Counted from the first letter of the stretch, positions 47,166 to 56,201 are shown. The stretch: DNA of 64,000 nt from JALJPB01 sp034111045 (GCA_034111045.1 JAWUYA010000045.1:1-64000); one strand, 5' to 3'. Made by a program: numbers and translations. The notes: generated by a model not told the origin, from the letters alone.

Positions 47166-49196
47166 CTAATTAATGGGTATAATAAGTTCGAAAATACTGC
47201 CTTCAGTTTCAGAACTTGTTACTTGCATACTGCCACCTAGACTCTCCACGAACTGTTTAGCTTCATATACACCAATACCCATGCCGGCATTTCCTTTAGT
47301 TGTATCAAAAGGTTTAAATAGCCTTTTTTGAATGAACTCGTCTGTCATCCCGCAGCCATTATCTACCACAGCAAGATGTAATACTTGGTCTAACAAAGAG
47401 GTGGTAACTTTAACCCAGCCTTCTCGATTTGTTGCGTCTTGAGCATTCTGTATTAAATGATTAAGTACGGATGTCAAAGTTTCTTCTTCGATAGAAACAG
47501 AAATAGATATATTGTCTTCAATTACTGCCGTTACGTGAGGTAAATTAATATTTCGCTGTTCAACCACTTTATTAATGAGTAACTCGATATCAACCTGTTT
47601 TTTAGCCACTTCAACAACTTGTTTATTGCGTAGTTGGGTAAGCACCTTTTCTAATCGAGAAGTAGCTGAGTTAATAGTGTCAAATACATCTTCAATAAAT
47701 TCAGGGTTATCACGGTGCTTTTTAGCATTACTATGAATTAAGGTAAGTTGAGCTTGAATATTTTTTAAATCATGAACTAAGAATGCTGACATTCGATTAA
47801 AAGCATCGAATTGTTTAGATTCTAACAGTTGCGCATTAGCTTCATTAAGTGATAAATAATTACTCAGTTGTTTAGAAAGTGCAAAAAGTAAATCTCGGTC
47901 CTCCCAATTTAAAATGCCGTCATGCGAAGGGAGTGCAAGTAAAAAAAAGCCATATAAAGACTTTTCAATATAAAGCGGTACTAAAATATCAATATTTAAT
48001 TGACGACAATAATCAAGATCAAGTAGTAAATCCGGGTAGCTGCCTTCAATTTCTTGATACTCTCTAACATCAATTATCCAACGATATTTTTGGCAGAAGC
48101 TATCTACGGCTGGAAGTGTTTTGTTAATGTGTAACTGATTAATAACCATACCTTGACTATATACACAACAAAAGCTACCTTCAGCCTCTTTTTTAATCAA
48201 AGCACTCTCTTTGACTTTTAAGGTCGAACCAATAACATCAACAGCTGTTTTATAATAATCACTGTCACTGATTTCTAATTGCTTAATCGATTTTAACCAT
48301 TCAACACGATAATCGTACTTATTAGCAAAAAAATGTTTAGTAATAAAAACTTTAACTTCTTTGCGGAGCTTTTCTGTCATGAGTAAAGCCATTAACACGC
48401 CGCCCCCTAAAATAAAAAAAGAGACACTAACGGTTTCACTCCACTCGCCACCAATATAATTAATAACATAACCAGTAAAGGCCAATAACAACAAATAGCC
48501 ACCAGAAATAATTAATAATGAGCTATAAAAAACGACTTCTCGAGAAATAAAAACATTCACTGACCAGTCTTTGATTCTTCGAGTACTGATTAAAATAAAA
48601 GGCATCCCTAAGGCGACAATAAAGCCTCTTGCATACCAATAGTTAAAATCAAGTTGACTGACCATTGCCGCTTGAGCAAACATCACAAAGTCAAAAACAA
48701 TCGCCGTACCAATACCGATAACAAGTGGCCACATAGCGCGCTTAGCTTTAACATCAACATTTCGATATAACTGCTCTAACAAAACCAATGCCCATAGGTT
48801 AAGTGTTAAAAACAGTAAAAATAGATATTTACTACCACCTGAACTATAAAGGGCTATTGCCCAAAAAGAGGCTGATAGTAATAACCAGGTTAGCAGGTAA
48901 CTTTTTATTTTTTTGTGAGTAAACAATGCTTGAGTCGATTGCACGCTATATTGAGTTGATAAAATGAGTATCGACCATAGTGCCAATTTTAAAGTTTCGA
49001 ATATAAATGCTATTTGTAAGGAAATGCCACTATAAATTTGTAGTGCACTGAACAGAGAACTAAAAAGAATTAGCATACTGCTAATTGAGACTAACCGTCC
49101 TGATAATGTTTTATTTCCGGCGGCAAGTAGCAATAAAACAAAAATCAAGTAGGCACAGCTAGCAAAAAAATAGCCTAATAAGCCAATGGTTTCCAA
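47166..49196 (-). CDS. prsK: PrsK: XrtA/PEP-CTERM system histidine kinase
   Basis: This 676-residue membrane kinase has about eight N-terminal helices (to about 290), a GAF-type domain (about 310-430), an H-box with FLVHDLKNIQAQL near 483-495 (His485-like acceptor), and an ATPase domain with N box LIQNAQDATNREG and G boxes VDNGCGM and GNAGMGIGVY. It phosphorylates PrsR. It starts with TTG at 49196, the only start that keeps the first helix. PrsK probably senses envelope or polysaccharide status. Confidence 0.93.
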   Translation of the reverse strand: METIGLLGYFFASCAYLIFVLLLLAAGNKTLSGRLVSISSMLILFSSLFSALQIYSGISLQIAFIFETLKLALWSILILSTQYSVQSTQALFTHKKIKSYLLTWLLLSASFWAIALYSSGGSKYLFLLFLTLNLWALVLLEQLYRNVDVKAKRAMWPLVIGIGTAIVFDFVMFAQAAMVSQLDFNYWYARGFIVALGMPFILISTRRIKDWSVNVFISREVVFYSSLLIISGGYLLLLAFTGYVINYIGGEWSETVSVSFFILGGGVLMALLMTEKLRKEVKVFITKHFFANKYDYRVEWLKSIKQLEISDSDYYKTAVDVIGSTLKVKESALIKKEAEGSFCCVYSQGMVINQLHINKTLPAVDSFCQKYRWIIDVREYQEIEGSYPDLLLDLDYCRQLNIDILVPLYIEKSLYGFFLLALPSHDGILNWEDRDLLFALSKQLSNYLSLNEANAQLLESKQFDAFNRMSAFLVHDLKNIQAQLTLIHSNAKKHRDNPEFIEDVFDTINSATSRLEKVLTQLRNKQVVEVAKKQVDIELLINKVVEQRNINLPHVTAVIEDNISISVSIEEETLTSVLNHLIQNAQDATNREGWVKVTTSLLDQVLHLAVVDNGCGMTDEFIQKRLFKPFDTTKGNAGMGIGVYEAKQFVESLGGSMQVTSSETEGSIFELIIPIN

Positions 49197-49276
49197 ATGG
49201 TTTGACCCATAAATAATAAATGATTGTTATCATATGAATTTAATAAAGTCTTCACAATGATTTAACTCAGTAAATA

Positions 49277-50386
49277 CTAGACTTTACTTTCATCTATTGT
49301 ATCGAATTTGCGTCTATTAAAAGGAGCAACAAAACTTTTATAGAGTAAATGTGGCAATAAAATATGTGTTGGCATTTTCAGCCAATGTGCACGTAAAAAT
49401 AGTAAAAACAGAGCGTTTTTATACGATTGACTACCGTGATTTGTAATATTTGGTGATAATACCTTAATAAACAATTTTAATATTTGGCGCGATATAACTA
49501 CCGATTTCAACCTTTTTTCACACTCAACTAGTAAGTTATCCTCTACTGATAAAGCAAAGAAATAACACTGAAGTTTTAGACAATAAAAAAAGATTAATTC
49601 AAAGCCCAGATCAATGGACCTTTGCTGTAACCTCGACAAAAATATTGGGTCTTTAGCTGTGTATTCAACAATGAGTAAATAAACATCATGCAAGTCTCTA
49701 AAGCCATGGTTAAATTCCCCATCTAATAAGAGATGGGCGGCGCTATGTAAAACTTTATCTTCAGCAGATAATGTTTTTACCCCTTTGTTATCTATCATTA
49801 CATTTGAAAAAATTTTTTCACTATTTAAGCGCATGCGGCTCACCACAGGCACTAAATTGTGGTGTACATCTATCGTCATGCCCGTTCGAGTATTGGTCAT
49901 AGGAGGGATTTCATGCATCCAGTCACGATAATATTTTTCATCGTGCTTATCCATTTTTTTACCTGCCCAACCGCTCCATCGGAGTATTTCTTCGGTGGCA
50001 GGAAGTTCTTTCTTAGAAACAAAAATATCAATATCGGCAAATAATCGACCTTGACTACATTTCGCGCCAGCTAATATATAAGCGCTACCTTTTAAAAAGA
50101 CGGGATGAATACCGGCTGGCTTTAAGGCTTTTTCAATATAGCCAATCTCAGATAAAACATCGTGCTTATGAGCTAAGAAAACAGTATGAGCTGAAGTAAA
50201 ATGCCATTGAAGCAAATCAGGCACAAAAGCAAACAATTCAGCATTGCTCAAAATAGAATAAATTCGCCCTACTAAACCGGTACTATAGGCTTGTTGAAGT
50301 AATTCATCCCATTGATGTGTTTCCCACTTTTTAACTTTTTGTGGGTGGCACAGTAAGATGATTATTGGCATAGATAATATGTTCAA
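49277..50386 (-). CDS. Nucleotidyltransferase-fold protein of the HPr-rel-A cassette
   Basis: This 369-residue protein belongs to the NTP_transf_5 (PF14907) type. VFLKGSAYILAG near 96-107 and GRLFADIDIFVSKKEL near 113-128, with Asp118 and Asp120, match the nucleotidyltransferase metal-binding motif, and helical repeats follow. In cassettes with HprK-like kinases it may transfer a nucleotide or phosphate to the substrate. The frame starts with TTG whose bases overlap the kinase stop (TTGA), so translation is coupled; an ATG follows at 50371. It is last in the cassette and shares an orientation with prsK. Confidence 0.82.
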   Translation of the reverse strand: MNILSMPIIILLCHPQKVKKWETHQWDELLQQAYSTGLVGRIYSILSNAELFAFVPDLLQWHFTSAHTVFLAHKHDVLSEIGYIEKALKPAGIHPVFLKGSAYILAGAKCSQGRLFADIDIFVSKKELPATEEILRWSGWAGKKMDKHDEKYYRDWMHEIPPMTNTRTGMTIDVHHNLVPVVSRMRLNSEKIFSNVMIDNKGVKTLSAEDKVLHSAAHLLLDGEFNHGFRDLHDVYLLIVEYTAKDPIFLSRLQQRSIDLGFELIFFYCLKLQCYFFALSVEDNLLVECEKRLKSVVISRQILKLFIKVLSPNITNHGSQSYKNALFLLFLRAHWLKMPTHILLPHLLYKSFVAPFNRRKFDTIDESKV

Positions 50387-51288
50387 TAAAGTAATGAGTC
50401 CATAGTTGCAATAGCTTGAACAATGTCGCCATTATAATGAAATTCATAACAACCGACCTTATCATGTAGTTTACTTAACGCATCAAACCCTGCAGCACCT
50501 AATATTGAATAATTAAACGAATGGTCAGCTAACCTAAGGAAGCTATCACCTTTTGATAATTCAGTTAATGTGGAGTCAACACCCTGTTCATATTTAGGAT
50601 AAACAATGAGTACGGGGGCAGCTGTTTTATTGAACTGATTAACATTAATGGATAAAGGTTTTAAATGGGCAACAGAGCCTTTCAAAGTATCATGAACTGT
50701 TGGGGTAAAACGTTCTGCAGATGTAAATGATTTAACGAAATCAATCGATTGATTTTTTAAACTTGTCGGTCTAGGGTTTGGCTGAATTTTTTTACCATCT
50801 AAATGAACCATAGTCAATTCATCCGACAATAAGCGCCAACCTCCAACTTCCACTAGGGCTGCACATAAAGTGCTTTTTCCAGAACCGGGTTGCCCTGGCA
50901 TGATTAACGCTAAACCATTTTTTTCTACCACAGCCGCATGAATGATTAAATATTGATGACAATGATTAGTTACGCACCAATTTAATCCCCATTCAAATAA
51001 GGGCAATGCTTGTCCGTATGGCAAAGGAGTAAAGGGTTCAATTCCATTAAAATAAAATTGTACTTGGGGTTTGATATATTGACGTAATCCTGCTTTTTTT
51101 TCTACAGTAATGGTAAAGTCACACGGTTCCGTGATAATTTCACTATCGCTATAAAGTGTAGATAATCCGCTGACAACATTCGCTATATCTGAGTGAAGAT
51201 TAACCGTAAAACAGCCTGCTCTAAAAGATAAACCCTCTGTTTTCAAACATAGTGATAGGTCTGAAAAAGATAAATCTTGCACCATCAC
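50383..51288 (-). CDS. HprK-related kinase A (HPr-rel-A system, TIGR04352-like)
   Basis: This 301-residue kinase resembles the catalytic domain of HPr kinase/phosphorylase. The P-loop is PGQPGSGKST at about 131-140, and the RLLSDELTMV segment near 152-161 holds the catalytic Asp. Family members lack the HPr-binding features of true HprK and occur with a PqqD-like protein and a nucleotidyltransferase, so the substrate is probably a peptide or protein, not HPr. The start codon GTG overlaps the stop of the PqqD-like gene (GTGA), and the end overlaps the next gene by 4 bp. Confidence 0.85.
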   Translation of the reverse strand: MMVQDLSFSDLSLCLKTEGLSFRAGCFTVNLHSDIANVVSGLSTLYSDSEIITEPCDFTITVEKKAGLRQYIKPQVQFYFNGIEPFTPLPYGQALPLFEWGLNWCVTNHCHQYLIIHAAVVEKNGLALIMPGQPGSGKSTLCAALVEVGGWRLLSDELTMVHLDGKKIQPNPRPTSLKNQSIDFVKSFTSAERFTPTVHDTLKGSVAHLKPLSINVNQFNKTAAPVLIVYPKYEQGVDSTLTELSKGDSFLRLADHSFNYSILGAAGFDALSKLHDKVGCYEFHYNGDIVQAIATMDSLLY

Positions 51289-51560
51289 TTAATAGGCTCA
51301 ATTAAGTTGAGTTGAACTAAGGATGATAGGCTATCATAGAAAATAGTATATGAATCAGTCTGTTCTGAAAAAAAACTGGTTGCCTCTTTCAATTGCTCTT
51401 CTGTAAAACTTTGAGTTTTATCATTATCAAAACAAGCATATAACCTTGCTTCTGCCGCAGGTAACAATAAGGTTGTTTTAGTTAAACTATCAAAGATAAC
51501 AATTTCTGGGGGGCACATATAATAATAAATGTTCCGCGAAGGTGATAAATGATAAAGCAA
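51285..51560 (-). CDS. PqqD-family peptide chaperone of the HPr-rel-A system
   Basis: This small 91-residue winged-helix protein of the PqqD type presents substrate leader peptides to modifying enzymes. Family marks are the N-terminal ligand strand (IVIFDSLTKTTLLLPAAEARLYACF) and the C-terminal FYDSLSSLVQLNLIEPIK. Its companions match the HPr-rel-A arrangement. The frame opens with TTG at 51560 and no closer ATG fits, so the start is uncertain. It follows the Tat protein gene after 7 bp and overlaps the kinase gene by 4 bp. Confidence 0.78.
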   Translation of the reverse strand: MLYHLSPSRNIYYYMCPPEIVIFDSLTKTTLLLPAAEARLYACFDNDKTQSFTEEQLKEATSFFSEQTDSYTIFYDSLSSLVQLNLIEPIK

Positions 51561-51567
51561 AATATAG

Positions 51568-52200
51568 TTAGCCTGAGTGATATAACTGCTCTAAGAAGGC
51601 TTGCAAATCAAAGCCATTAAGATCAATTGATGTACCAGAGACAGTAATATAATTGGCATCTAAGTTAGTATAGGCAAAATAAACACCAACAATGTCTTCT
51701 GCTGCCATTCTACCATCGCCATCACCCCAACCAAAATAATGCGCATTGAGAAAATTAGCAATAACATGAAACTCTAAGCTGCCTGGATTTTGTAATAAAA
51801 CATCATGTAAGGTCTCTGTCGATGATACAGCACATGTCGTGAAAGCACCTTGAAACGCTATAGCATCAAAAAAGAGTGTTCCCTCAGGGTCTTGAATCTG
51901 AATACCTTGATACCCATATGACGTTGATAGCCTGGGATTGGGATAAAACCCAGCAGCTATCCATTGATTACGGTTACCATCGCCATTCAATTTATAGCCA
52001 TTTTCTTTCCAGCCCCCAGGACTAAAGCCCTGACATTCATCGGCGTGACGTTCTACTCCTGATGGATTTACAGATTGAAAACCAGATAAAGTACAAACTG
52101 CACCAAAGGCAGGTTTGTTAGCAAGCAGTGTAACCACGGGCACACCCACAATACCCTTTTTTAATAAATTACGACGACTATTCCCCTGATTTGATTGCAA
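51568..52200 (-). CDS. Tat-exported protein with PGxWK-type domain, HPr-rel-A associated
   Basis: No function is known. From TTG 52200, five bases after AAGGAGG, the 210-residue protein begins with a Tat signal: SRRNLLKKG, hydrophobic IVGVPVVTLLA, then KPAFGA. ECQGFSPGGWKENGYKLNG and W/Phe-rich residues follow, then FHVIANFLNAHYFGWGDG. These resemble the CxPGxWKNH...LLNA domain of many secreted bacterial proteins. It has no PEP-CTERM tail. It is transcribed first, ahead of the PqqD-like, HprK-like and NTP-transferase genes, so it is the likely substrate or effector. The annotation-style ATG at 52266 would overlap the sigma-54 promoter. Confidence 0.75.
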   Translation of the reverse strand: MQSNQGNSRRNLLKKGIVGVPVVTLLANKPAFGAVCTLSGFQSVNPSGVERHADECQGFSPGGWKENGYKLNGDGNRNQWIAAGFYPNPRLSTSYGYQGIQIQDPEGTLFFDAIAFQGAFTTCAVSSTETLHDVLLQNPGSLEFHVIANFLNAHYFGWGDGDGRMAAEDIVGVYFAYTNLDANYITVSGTSIDLNGFDLQAFLEQLYHSG

Positions 52201-52253
52201 AATAACCTCCTTGATTTGTTTAACGCTATAAACTTCCTGCCTATGTTGATGAA

Positions 52254-52271
52254 AAGCAAGAATCAAACCAA
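52254..52271 (-). promoter_or_regulatory. Sigma-54 (RpoN) promoter of the HPr-rel-A operon
   Basis: On the minus strand TTGGTTTGATTCTTGCTT shows the GG-N10-GC spacing of -24/-12 promoters, with TTGCT at -12. Against TTGGCACGATTCTTGCTT only the CAC of -24 differs. Transcription would begin near 52244, 44 bases before TTG 52200. PrsR, encoded 5 kb away, is a sigma-54 activator and a natural candidate. Confidence 0.6.
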
Positions 52272-52615
52272 AGTCATAAATCTCTTGATTTGATTAACAA
52301 TTAATTATTGTGATATTTATCCACTGCCGCATAGTGTAAAAAAAACTGACAGCGACATAGTTTATAGTGTAGTTAAATAACGCTAAAATAAAAGTCGAAA
52401 CAATAAATTGAAGATTGACGATGCACTATTTATTCAGGTTAGGTTGGTCTTGAAAATATGAAGAATGGGACTAACGTTTGATGTCTGCTTAACCAGACGA
52501 TTGATACTACAATGCTTTGACAATGTTTTGACAAAAGAGGGCATCAATAAAATGGGATATACTCATTGGCGATGCAAATAATCACTCAAATAAACGAATG
52601 CTCAACAGCAACGCA
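52267..52615. other. 349-bp gene-free regulatory stretch
   Basis: No supported gene; only frames under about 20 codons without ribosome sites were seen. It holds the sigma-54-like promoter edge, the TGTC element and an 11-bp direct repeat at 52511-52532 (AATGCTTTGAC, AATGTTTTGAC) one helical turn apart, which may bind a regulator or serve the end of the GntR-type gene. Confidence 0.45.
52346..52357 (-). promoter_or_regulatory. Possible PrsR upstream activating element
   Basis: On the minus strand TGTCGCTGTCAG lies about 80-90 bp upstream of the sigma-54-like promoter, the range used by enhancer-binding activators. It consists of two TGTC half-motifs in direct order. I do not recall the exact PEP-CTERM box sequence, so this is a positional guess. 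Confidence 0.25.
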
Positions 52616-53314
52616 TCACAGTTGAGAATCAATCAGCGCCAAAGCCTCATCCAAAATGGCAGTAACCGCATTTTGTGCCTTTTCAGGGTTGCGGGATTTA
52701 ATGGTATTAAGAATATCGGCATGTTTTTGTACATCAGCTCCGGGAACACCTTTAATTTTATTGGTGTAACGAATACTGACCTTTAGTGCTGTACCAATAA
52801 ACTCGGTCAGTTGAATAAAAAATCGATTACCACTAGCTACCAGTATACTGGTGTGAAAAGCAATATCCGCATCTAATGGATCATCTAAACCTTGGTCGGC
52901 TTCAATCATGCGCGCTAACGCCAATTCAATATTTTCCAATTGCTCAGATGTGGCATTTGTCGCAGCAAGTGCCGCTGCTTTTGGCTCTATCGCAAGTCTT
53001 ACTTGAGTGAATTCCTTTAATAAAGCCAACGAGGGTTTACTGCTCAAGATCCAGGTTAAAACATCGGTATCAAACATATTCCAGCTACTTTCAGGTAACA
53101 CTCTTATACCTTGTTTAGGACGAGAAGAAATCAAGCCTTTTGCTGAAAGCATTTTTACCGCTTCGCGAGTCGAACTTCGACTGACATTATATAGCAAACA
53201 AATTTCCGCTTCTGATGGTAACCCTTCTCCAATCGGATATGTGCCTTTTACTATCGCGATTCCTAAATCATGGGTCAGTTGGTGTGTTAAATTTTGTCTA
53301 GGAGAAGGCTTCAT
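52616..53314 (-). CDS. GntR/FadR-family transcriptional regulator, probably of galactonate genes
   Basis: This 232-residue repressor-type protein has a winged helix-turn-helix at about 8-75 (YPIGEGLPSEAEICLLYNVSRSSTREAVKMLSAKGLI). A FadR-C ligand domain follows with metal-binding Asp/His residues (DADIAFHTSILVASGN, then VQKHADIL). It resembles DgoR, which controls galactonate catabolism, and is divergent from sugar-catabolic genes starting at 53492, supporting that role. A TTGTTAACAA palindrome lies between them. Confidence 0.85.
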   Translation of the reverse strand: MKPSPRQNLTHQLTHDLGIAIVKGTYPIGEGLPSEAEICLLYNVSRSSTREAVKMLSAKGLISSRPKQGIRVLPESSWNMFDTDVLTWILSSKPSLALLKEFTQVRLAIEPKAAALAATNATSEQLENIELALARMIEADQGLDDPLDADIAFHTSILVASGNRFFIQLTEFIGTALKVSIRYTNKIKGVPGADVQKHADILNTIKSRNPEKAQNAVTAILDEALALIDSQL

Positions 53315-53439
53315 CTAGTTGAGTTCCGTTTTCATTTAATTAAAATATTATATAGTATTTAATGACCTACTATTATGATATAACTTTATCTAGCTAAAGA
53401 ATAATAATAATACAAAAAAACTATATGTTTTGTTGTCTT

Positions 53440-53449
53440 TTGTTAACAA
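53440..53449. promoter_or_regulatory. Candidate GntR-family operator
   Basis: TTGTTAACAA is a perfect 10-bp palindrome with the TTGT...ACAA halves of FadR/DgoR-type operators. It lies 42 bp before the GTG start of the dehydrogenase gene and 125 bp from the regulator gene start. Confidence 0.4.
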
Positions 53450-53491
53450 TAGATCGGTTAATTTTAGTATGTTATCTGTTGGAGTATTGAT

Positions 53492-54259
53492 GTGGGTTTA
53501 TCAACTCAATATAAAAGTTTGAAAAATAAAGTTGTATTTATTACGGGCGGCGCTAGTGGTATTGGTGCCTCAATGGTAGCAGCTTTTGTAGAGCAAGAAG
53601 CAAAAGTAGCATTTGTTGATTTAAACCAAAACATAGCAGCGAAGTTAATAGCTAGCTTATCATCAATAGCCACCAGTAACGTTTGGTTTAAAGCCATCGA
53701 TGTAACAAAATCAGAAGCATTGCAACAGGCAATATCTGAGGCAGCAAATCATTTTGGACGCTTAGATGTATTAGTCAATAATGTGGGTAATGACAGTCGT
53801 CAAGATATTGAACAAATCTCTGCTCATAACTGGCATAAATGTATGCAAGTTAATCTAGATCCTGCTTTTTTTGCTTCACAAGCCGTCTACAACATAATGA
53901 AGAGAAATGCTTCTGGTAGCATCATTAATTTCAGCTCCATCCATGCCTTGATAGGTCTTCAGCATATGACCGCATATGCTACTGCCAAAGCAGGATTAAT
54001 GGGGATGACCAAAGCACTATCGAAGGAGTTTGGTGAGCATAATATTAGAGTCAATGCCATTGTTCCTGGCTGGGTTGCCACTGACCGTCAACTGTCCAGC
54101 TGGTTAACTAAAAAAGAAGAAGAAAAATGGATGGAGTCGATGGCATTGAAAAAAAGAATTTCGCCAAAAGATGTCGCGAATTTGGCGCTATTTTTAGCCT
54201 CAGACGACAGTGCATTAATCACCGGGCAAAGCATGATAATTGACGGCGGGAGAACATAA
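53492..54259 (+). CDS. SDR-family oxidoreductase, probable galactose dehydrogenase
   Basis: This 255-residue short-chain dehydrogenase has the cofactor motif TGGASGIG near 18-25, NNVGND near 94 (NNAG-type), catalytic Ser and the YxxxK motif YATAKAG near 158, and the C-terminal IIDGGRT. It starts with GTG at 53492 after GGAG. Next to a KDGal kinase and a lactonase it most likely oxidises D-galactose to galactonolactone in the De Ley-Doudoroff pathway. It is separated by zero bases from dgoK. Confidence 0.8.
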   Translation: MGLSTQYKSLKNKVVFITGGASGIGASMVAAFVEQEAKVAFVDLNQNIAAKLIASLSSIATSNVWFKAIDVTKSEALQQAISEAANHFGRLDVLVNNVGNDSRQDIEQISAHNWHKCMQVNLDPAFFASQAVYNIMKRNASGSIINFSSIHALIGLQHMTAYATAKAGLMGMTKALSKEFGEHNIRVNAIVPGWVATDRQLSSWLTKKEEEKWMESMALKKRISPKDVANLALFLASDDSALITGQSMIIDGGRT

Positions 54260-55219
54260 TTGCAACGTCATGAATATGTTGTTGTCGTTGATTGGGGAAC
54301 CAGCCATTTACGTGCTTTTTTATGTCAAGTCAATAATGATAACACCCTCTGCCTAAGTGACAAAGCGACTAGTTTGGGGGTGAACAAGGTCGTTAATAGC
54401 TTTGAGCAAACGCTCTTTGATTGTATTGCGCCTTGGGTTGTTCAATATGGCAAAATACCCATCTTTATGATGGGACAAATTGGCTCGAGTATTGGTTGGA
54501 AAGAAACAAACTACCTCCCTTGCCCTACTGAGCTTGGCGACATAGCATCACAATGTGTAAATTTTTCTTGTGCTGGACATGAAATAGCCATTATTCCTGG
54601 GTTAAGTTGTCACTTAAGTAATGATAATTATGATGTTATGCGTGGTGAAGAGTTACAAGTTCTAGGCTGGTTACAACAAAACCCTCAACATTTTATTGGC
54701 ACCCATTTGATTTGTTTACCGGGCACTCATACTAAATGGGTATTGATTAAAGCAGGTAAGATTGAATTATTTAAAACAGCGATGACAGGTGAATTATTCG
54801 ATTTATTAACCAATCACAGCATCTTAATTCAAAAAAGTGATGCCCTATTTGATCAACCCTCTTTTCAAAAAGGGGCAGACTTTACCTTAAAAAGCGAACG
54901 GGGCAGTTTTACTCATGGCCTATTTAGTGTCCGAAGCAAACAGCTCTTTGGCGAGTTAACCAATTCACAAGCAACCTCATATCTTTCAGGTTTACTTATT
55001 GGTAGTGATGTCCGTGCCGCAATGAATGCCGAGGAATGGCAATTATCCCAATTAGGTGAAGTGTCTATTATAGGGGCGAAGCGCTTAAGTCATCAATTTT
55101 CGCAAGTGCTAAAAATACATGGTATCAAGACCAATATATGCAAAGTGACTGAAATGACCTTATTAGGCTTTAACGCAATTTATCAGCAAATTATTGCCTT
55201 GCCCTCCCCAAAAAAGTAA
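54260..55219 (+). CDS. dgoK: 2-dehydro-3-deoxygalactonokinase (DgoK)
   Basis: This 319-residue kinase of the DgoK family phosphorylates 2-keto-3-deoxygalactonate. Motifs include VVDWGTSHLRAFLC at 8-21, PIFMMGQIGSSIGW near 72, DVMRGEELQVLGWL near 130 and CLPGTHTKWVLIKAGKI near 154. It starts with TTG immediately after the dehydrogenase stop. The partner aldolase (DgoA) and galactonate dehydratase (DgoD) are not in the window. Confidence 0.9.
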   Translation: MQRHEYVVVVDWGTSHLRAFLCQVNNDNTLCLSDKATSLGVNKVVNSFEQTLFDCIAPWVVQYGKIPIFMMGQIGSSIGWKETNYLPCPTELGDIASQCVNFSCAGHEIAIIPGLSCHLSNDNYDVMRGEELQVLGWLQQNPQHFIGTHLICLPGTHTKWVLIKAGKIELFKTAMTGELFDLLTNHSILIQKSDALFDQPSFQKGADFTLKSERGSFTHGLFSVRSKQLFGELTNSQATSYLSGLLIGSDVRAAMNAEEWQLSQLGEVSIIGAKRLSHQFSQVLKIHGIKTNICKVTEMTLLGFNAIYQQIIALPSPKK

Positions 55220-55304
55220 AGGCACTTGATGTGATGCTAGCCAATATTATAAAATTAAATAACACATACAATAGTAATCCTCTTGGTCATGAATAATTAC
55301 CCGT

Positions 55305-56201
55305 ATGATTAAACCTGTAACAGCTACACTATTGAAAGTTATTCCTTGTCAATGTCAGCTAGGCGAATCAGTGTTATGGCATGTAGAACAACAGGCTATT
55401 TATTGGCTTGATATTGAAACAAGTCATTTGTACCGATACTTTGTTGCCACAGAGGCTATAGAAAAGTTTACCTTACCCCAGCGTGCAGGCAGCTTTGCCT
55501 TCACCCCTATAGATGAGCAAATCATTGTCGCCTTTGAACAAGGTGTTGCTCGATATAATTTACGATCATCGCATTTGGAATGGATCAGTCAACCAGAGCA
55601 TCATATAACCGGTAATCGCTTCAATGATGGAAGAGCCGATCAACAAGGACGTTTTTGGGCTGGAACTATGGTGGAAACAGCATCTACATTAGATCAGCAA
55701 GCTTATTTATATTGTATTGATCATCAACTTAGCTGTGATACAAAAATGAGCCACTTAACTATTTCTAATGGCTTATGTTGGAATACATCAGGAAATATCC
55801 TTTATCATTCTGACTCCCCTACACATAAAATTTTTCAATATGAATTTTGTAAAGCAACCGCGGCTCTCACTAATAAACGCTTATTTGCCATGACCAACAA
55901 GGCCACATTTCCTGATGGCTCTACGGTAGACGCTCAAGATCACCTATGGAATGCGCAATGGGGCAGTAGTAAAGTCGTGAGATATGATAACAATGGGAAT
56001 ATTGATCTCTCAATAACTTTGCCAGTATCACAACCTTCTTGCGTTGCTCTAGGAGGGCCTAACCTAGATTGGTTAATGGTAACAACCGCAAAGCACGGCT
56101 TACCTGAGCACAAGTTATCCACTGAATCCTTAGCGGGTAACGTTTTTATCTATCAATTAAAAGGCGTTAGCGCTCTAATTGAGCCCAAGTGCACTATTTA
56201 G
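55305..56201 (+). CDS. SMP-30/gluconolactonase-family lactonase
   Basis: This 298-residue beta-propeller hydrolase has GESVLWHVEQQAIYWLDIE near 18 (metal Glu), GNRFNDGRADQQGRFWAGTM near 101 (Asn, Asp), ISNGLCWNTSGNILYHSDSPTH near 149 and FPDGSTVDAQDHLWNAQWG near 203 (Asp). It probably opens galactonolactone from the adjacent dehydrogenase. It lies 85 bp after dgoK. Confidence 0.88.
   Translation: MIKPVTATLLKVIPCQCQLGESVLWHVEQQAIYWLDIETSHLYRYFVATEAIEKFTLPQRAGSFAFTPIDEQIIVAFEQGVARYNLRSSHLEWISQPEHHITGNRFNDGRADQQGRFWAGTMVETASTLDQQAYLYCIDHQLSCDTKMSHLTISNGLCWNTSGNILYHSDSPTHKIFQYEFCKATAALTNKRLFAMTNKATFPDGSTVDAQDHLWNAQWGSSKVVRYDNNGNIDLSITLPVSQPSCVALGGPNLDWLMVTTAKHGLPEHKLSTESLAGNVFIYQLKGVSALIEPKCTI

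Noticed and set aside
49277..51560. A complete lasso-peptide cluster
   Set aside because: PqqD-like, kinase and NTP-transferase proteins fit tailoring functions, but no transglutaminase-like leader protease, dedicated cyclase or precursor gene is adjacent.
52540..52600. A 19-codon leftward ORF as a possible peptide precursor for the PqqD-like protein
   Set aside because: No ribosome site, no leader or core-like pattern and poor position relative to the sigma-54 promoter.
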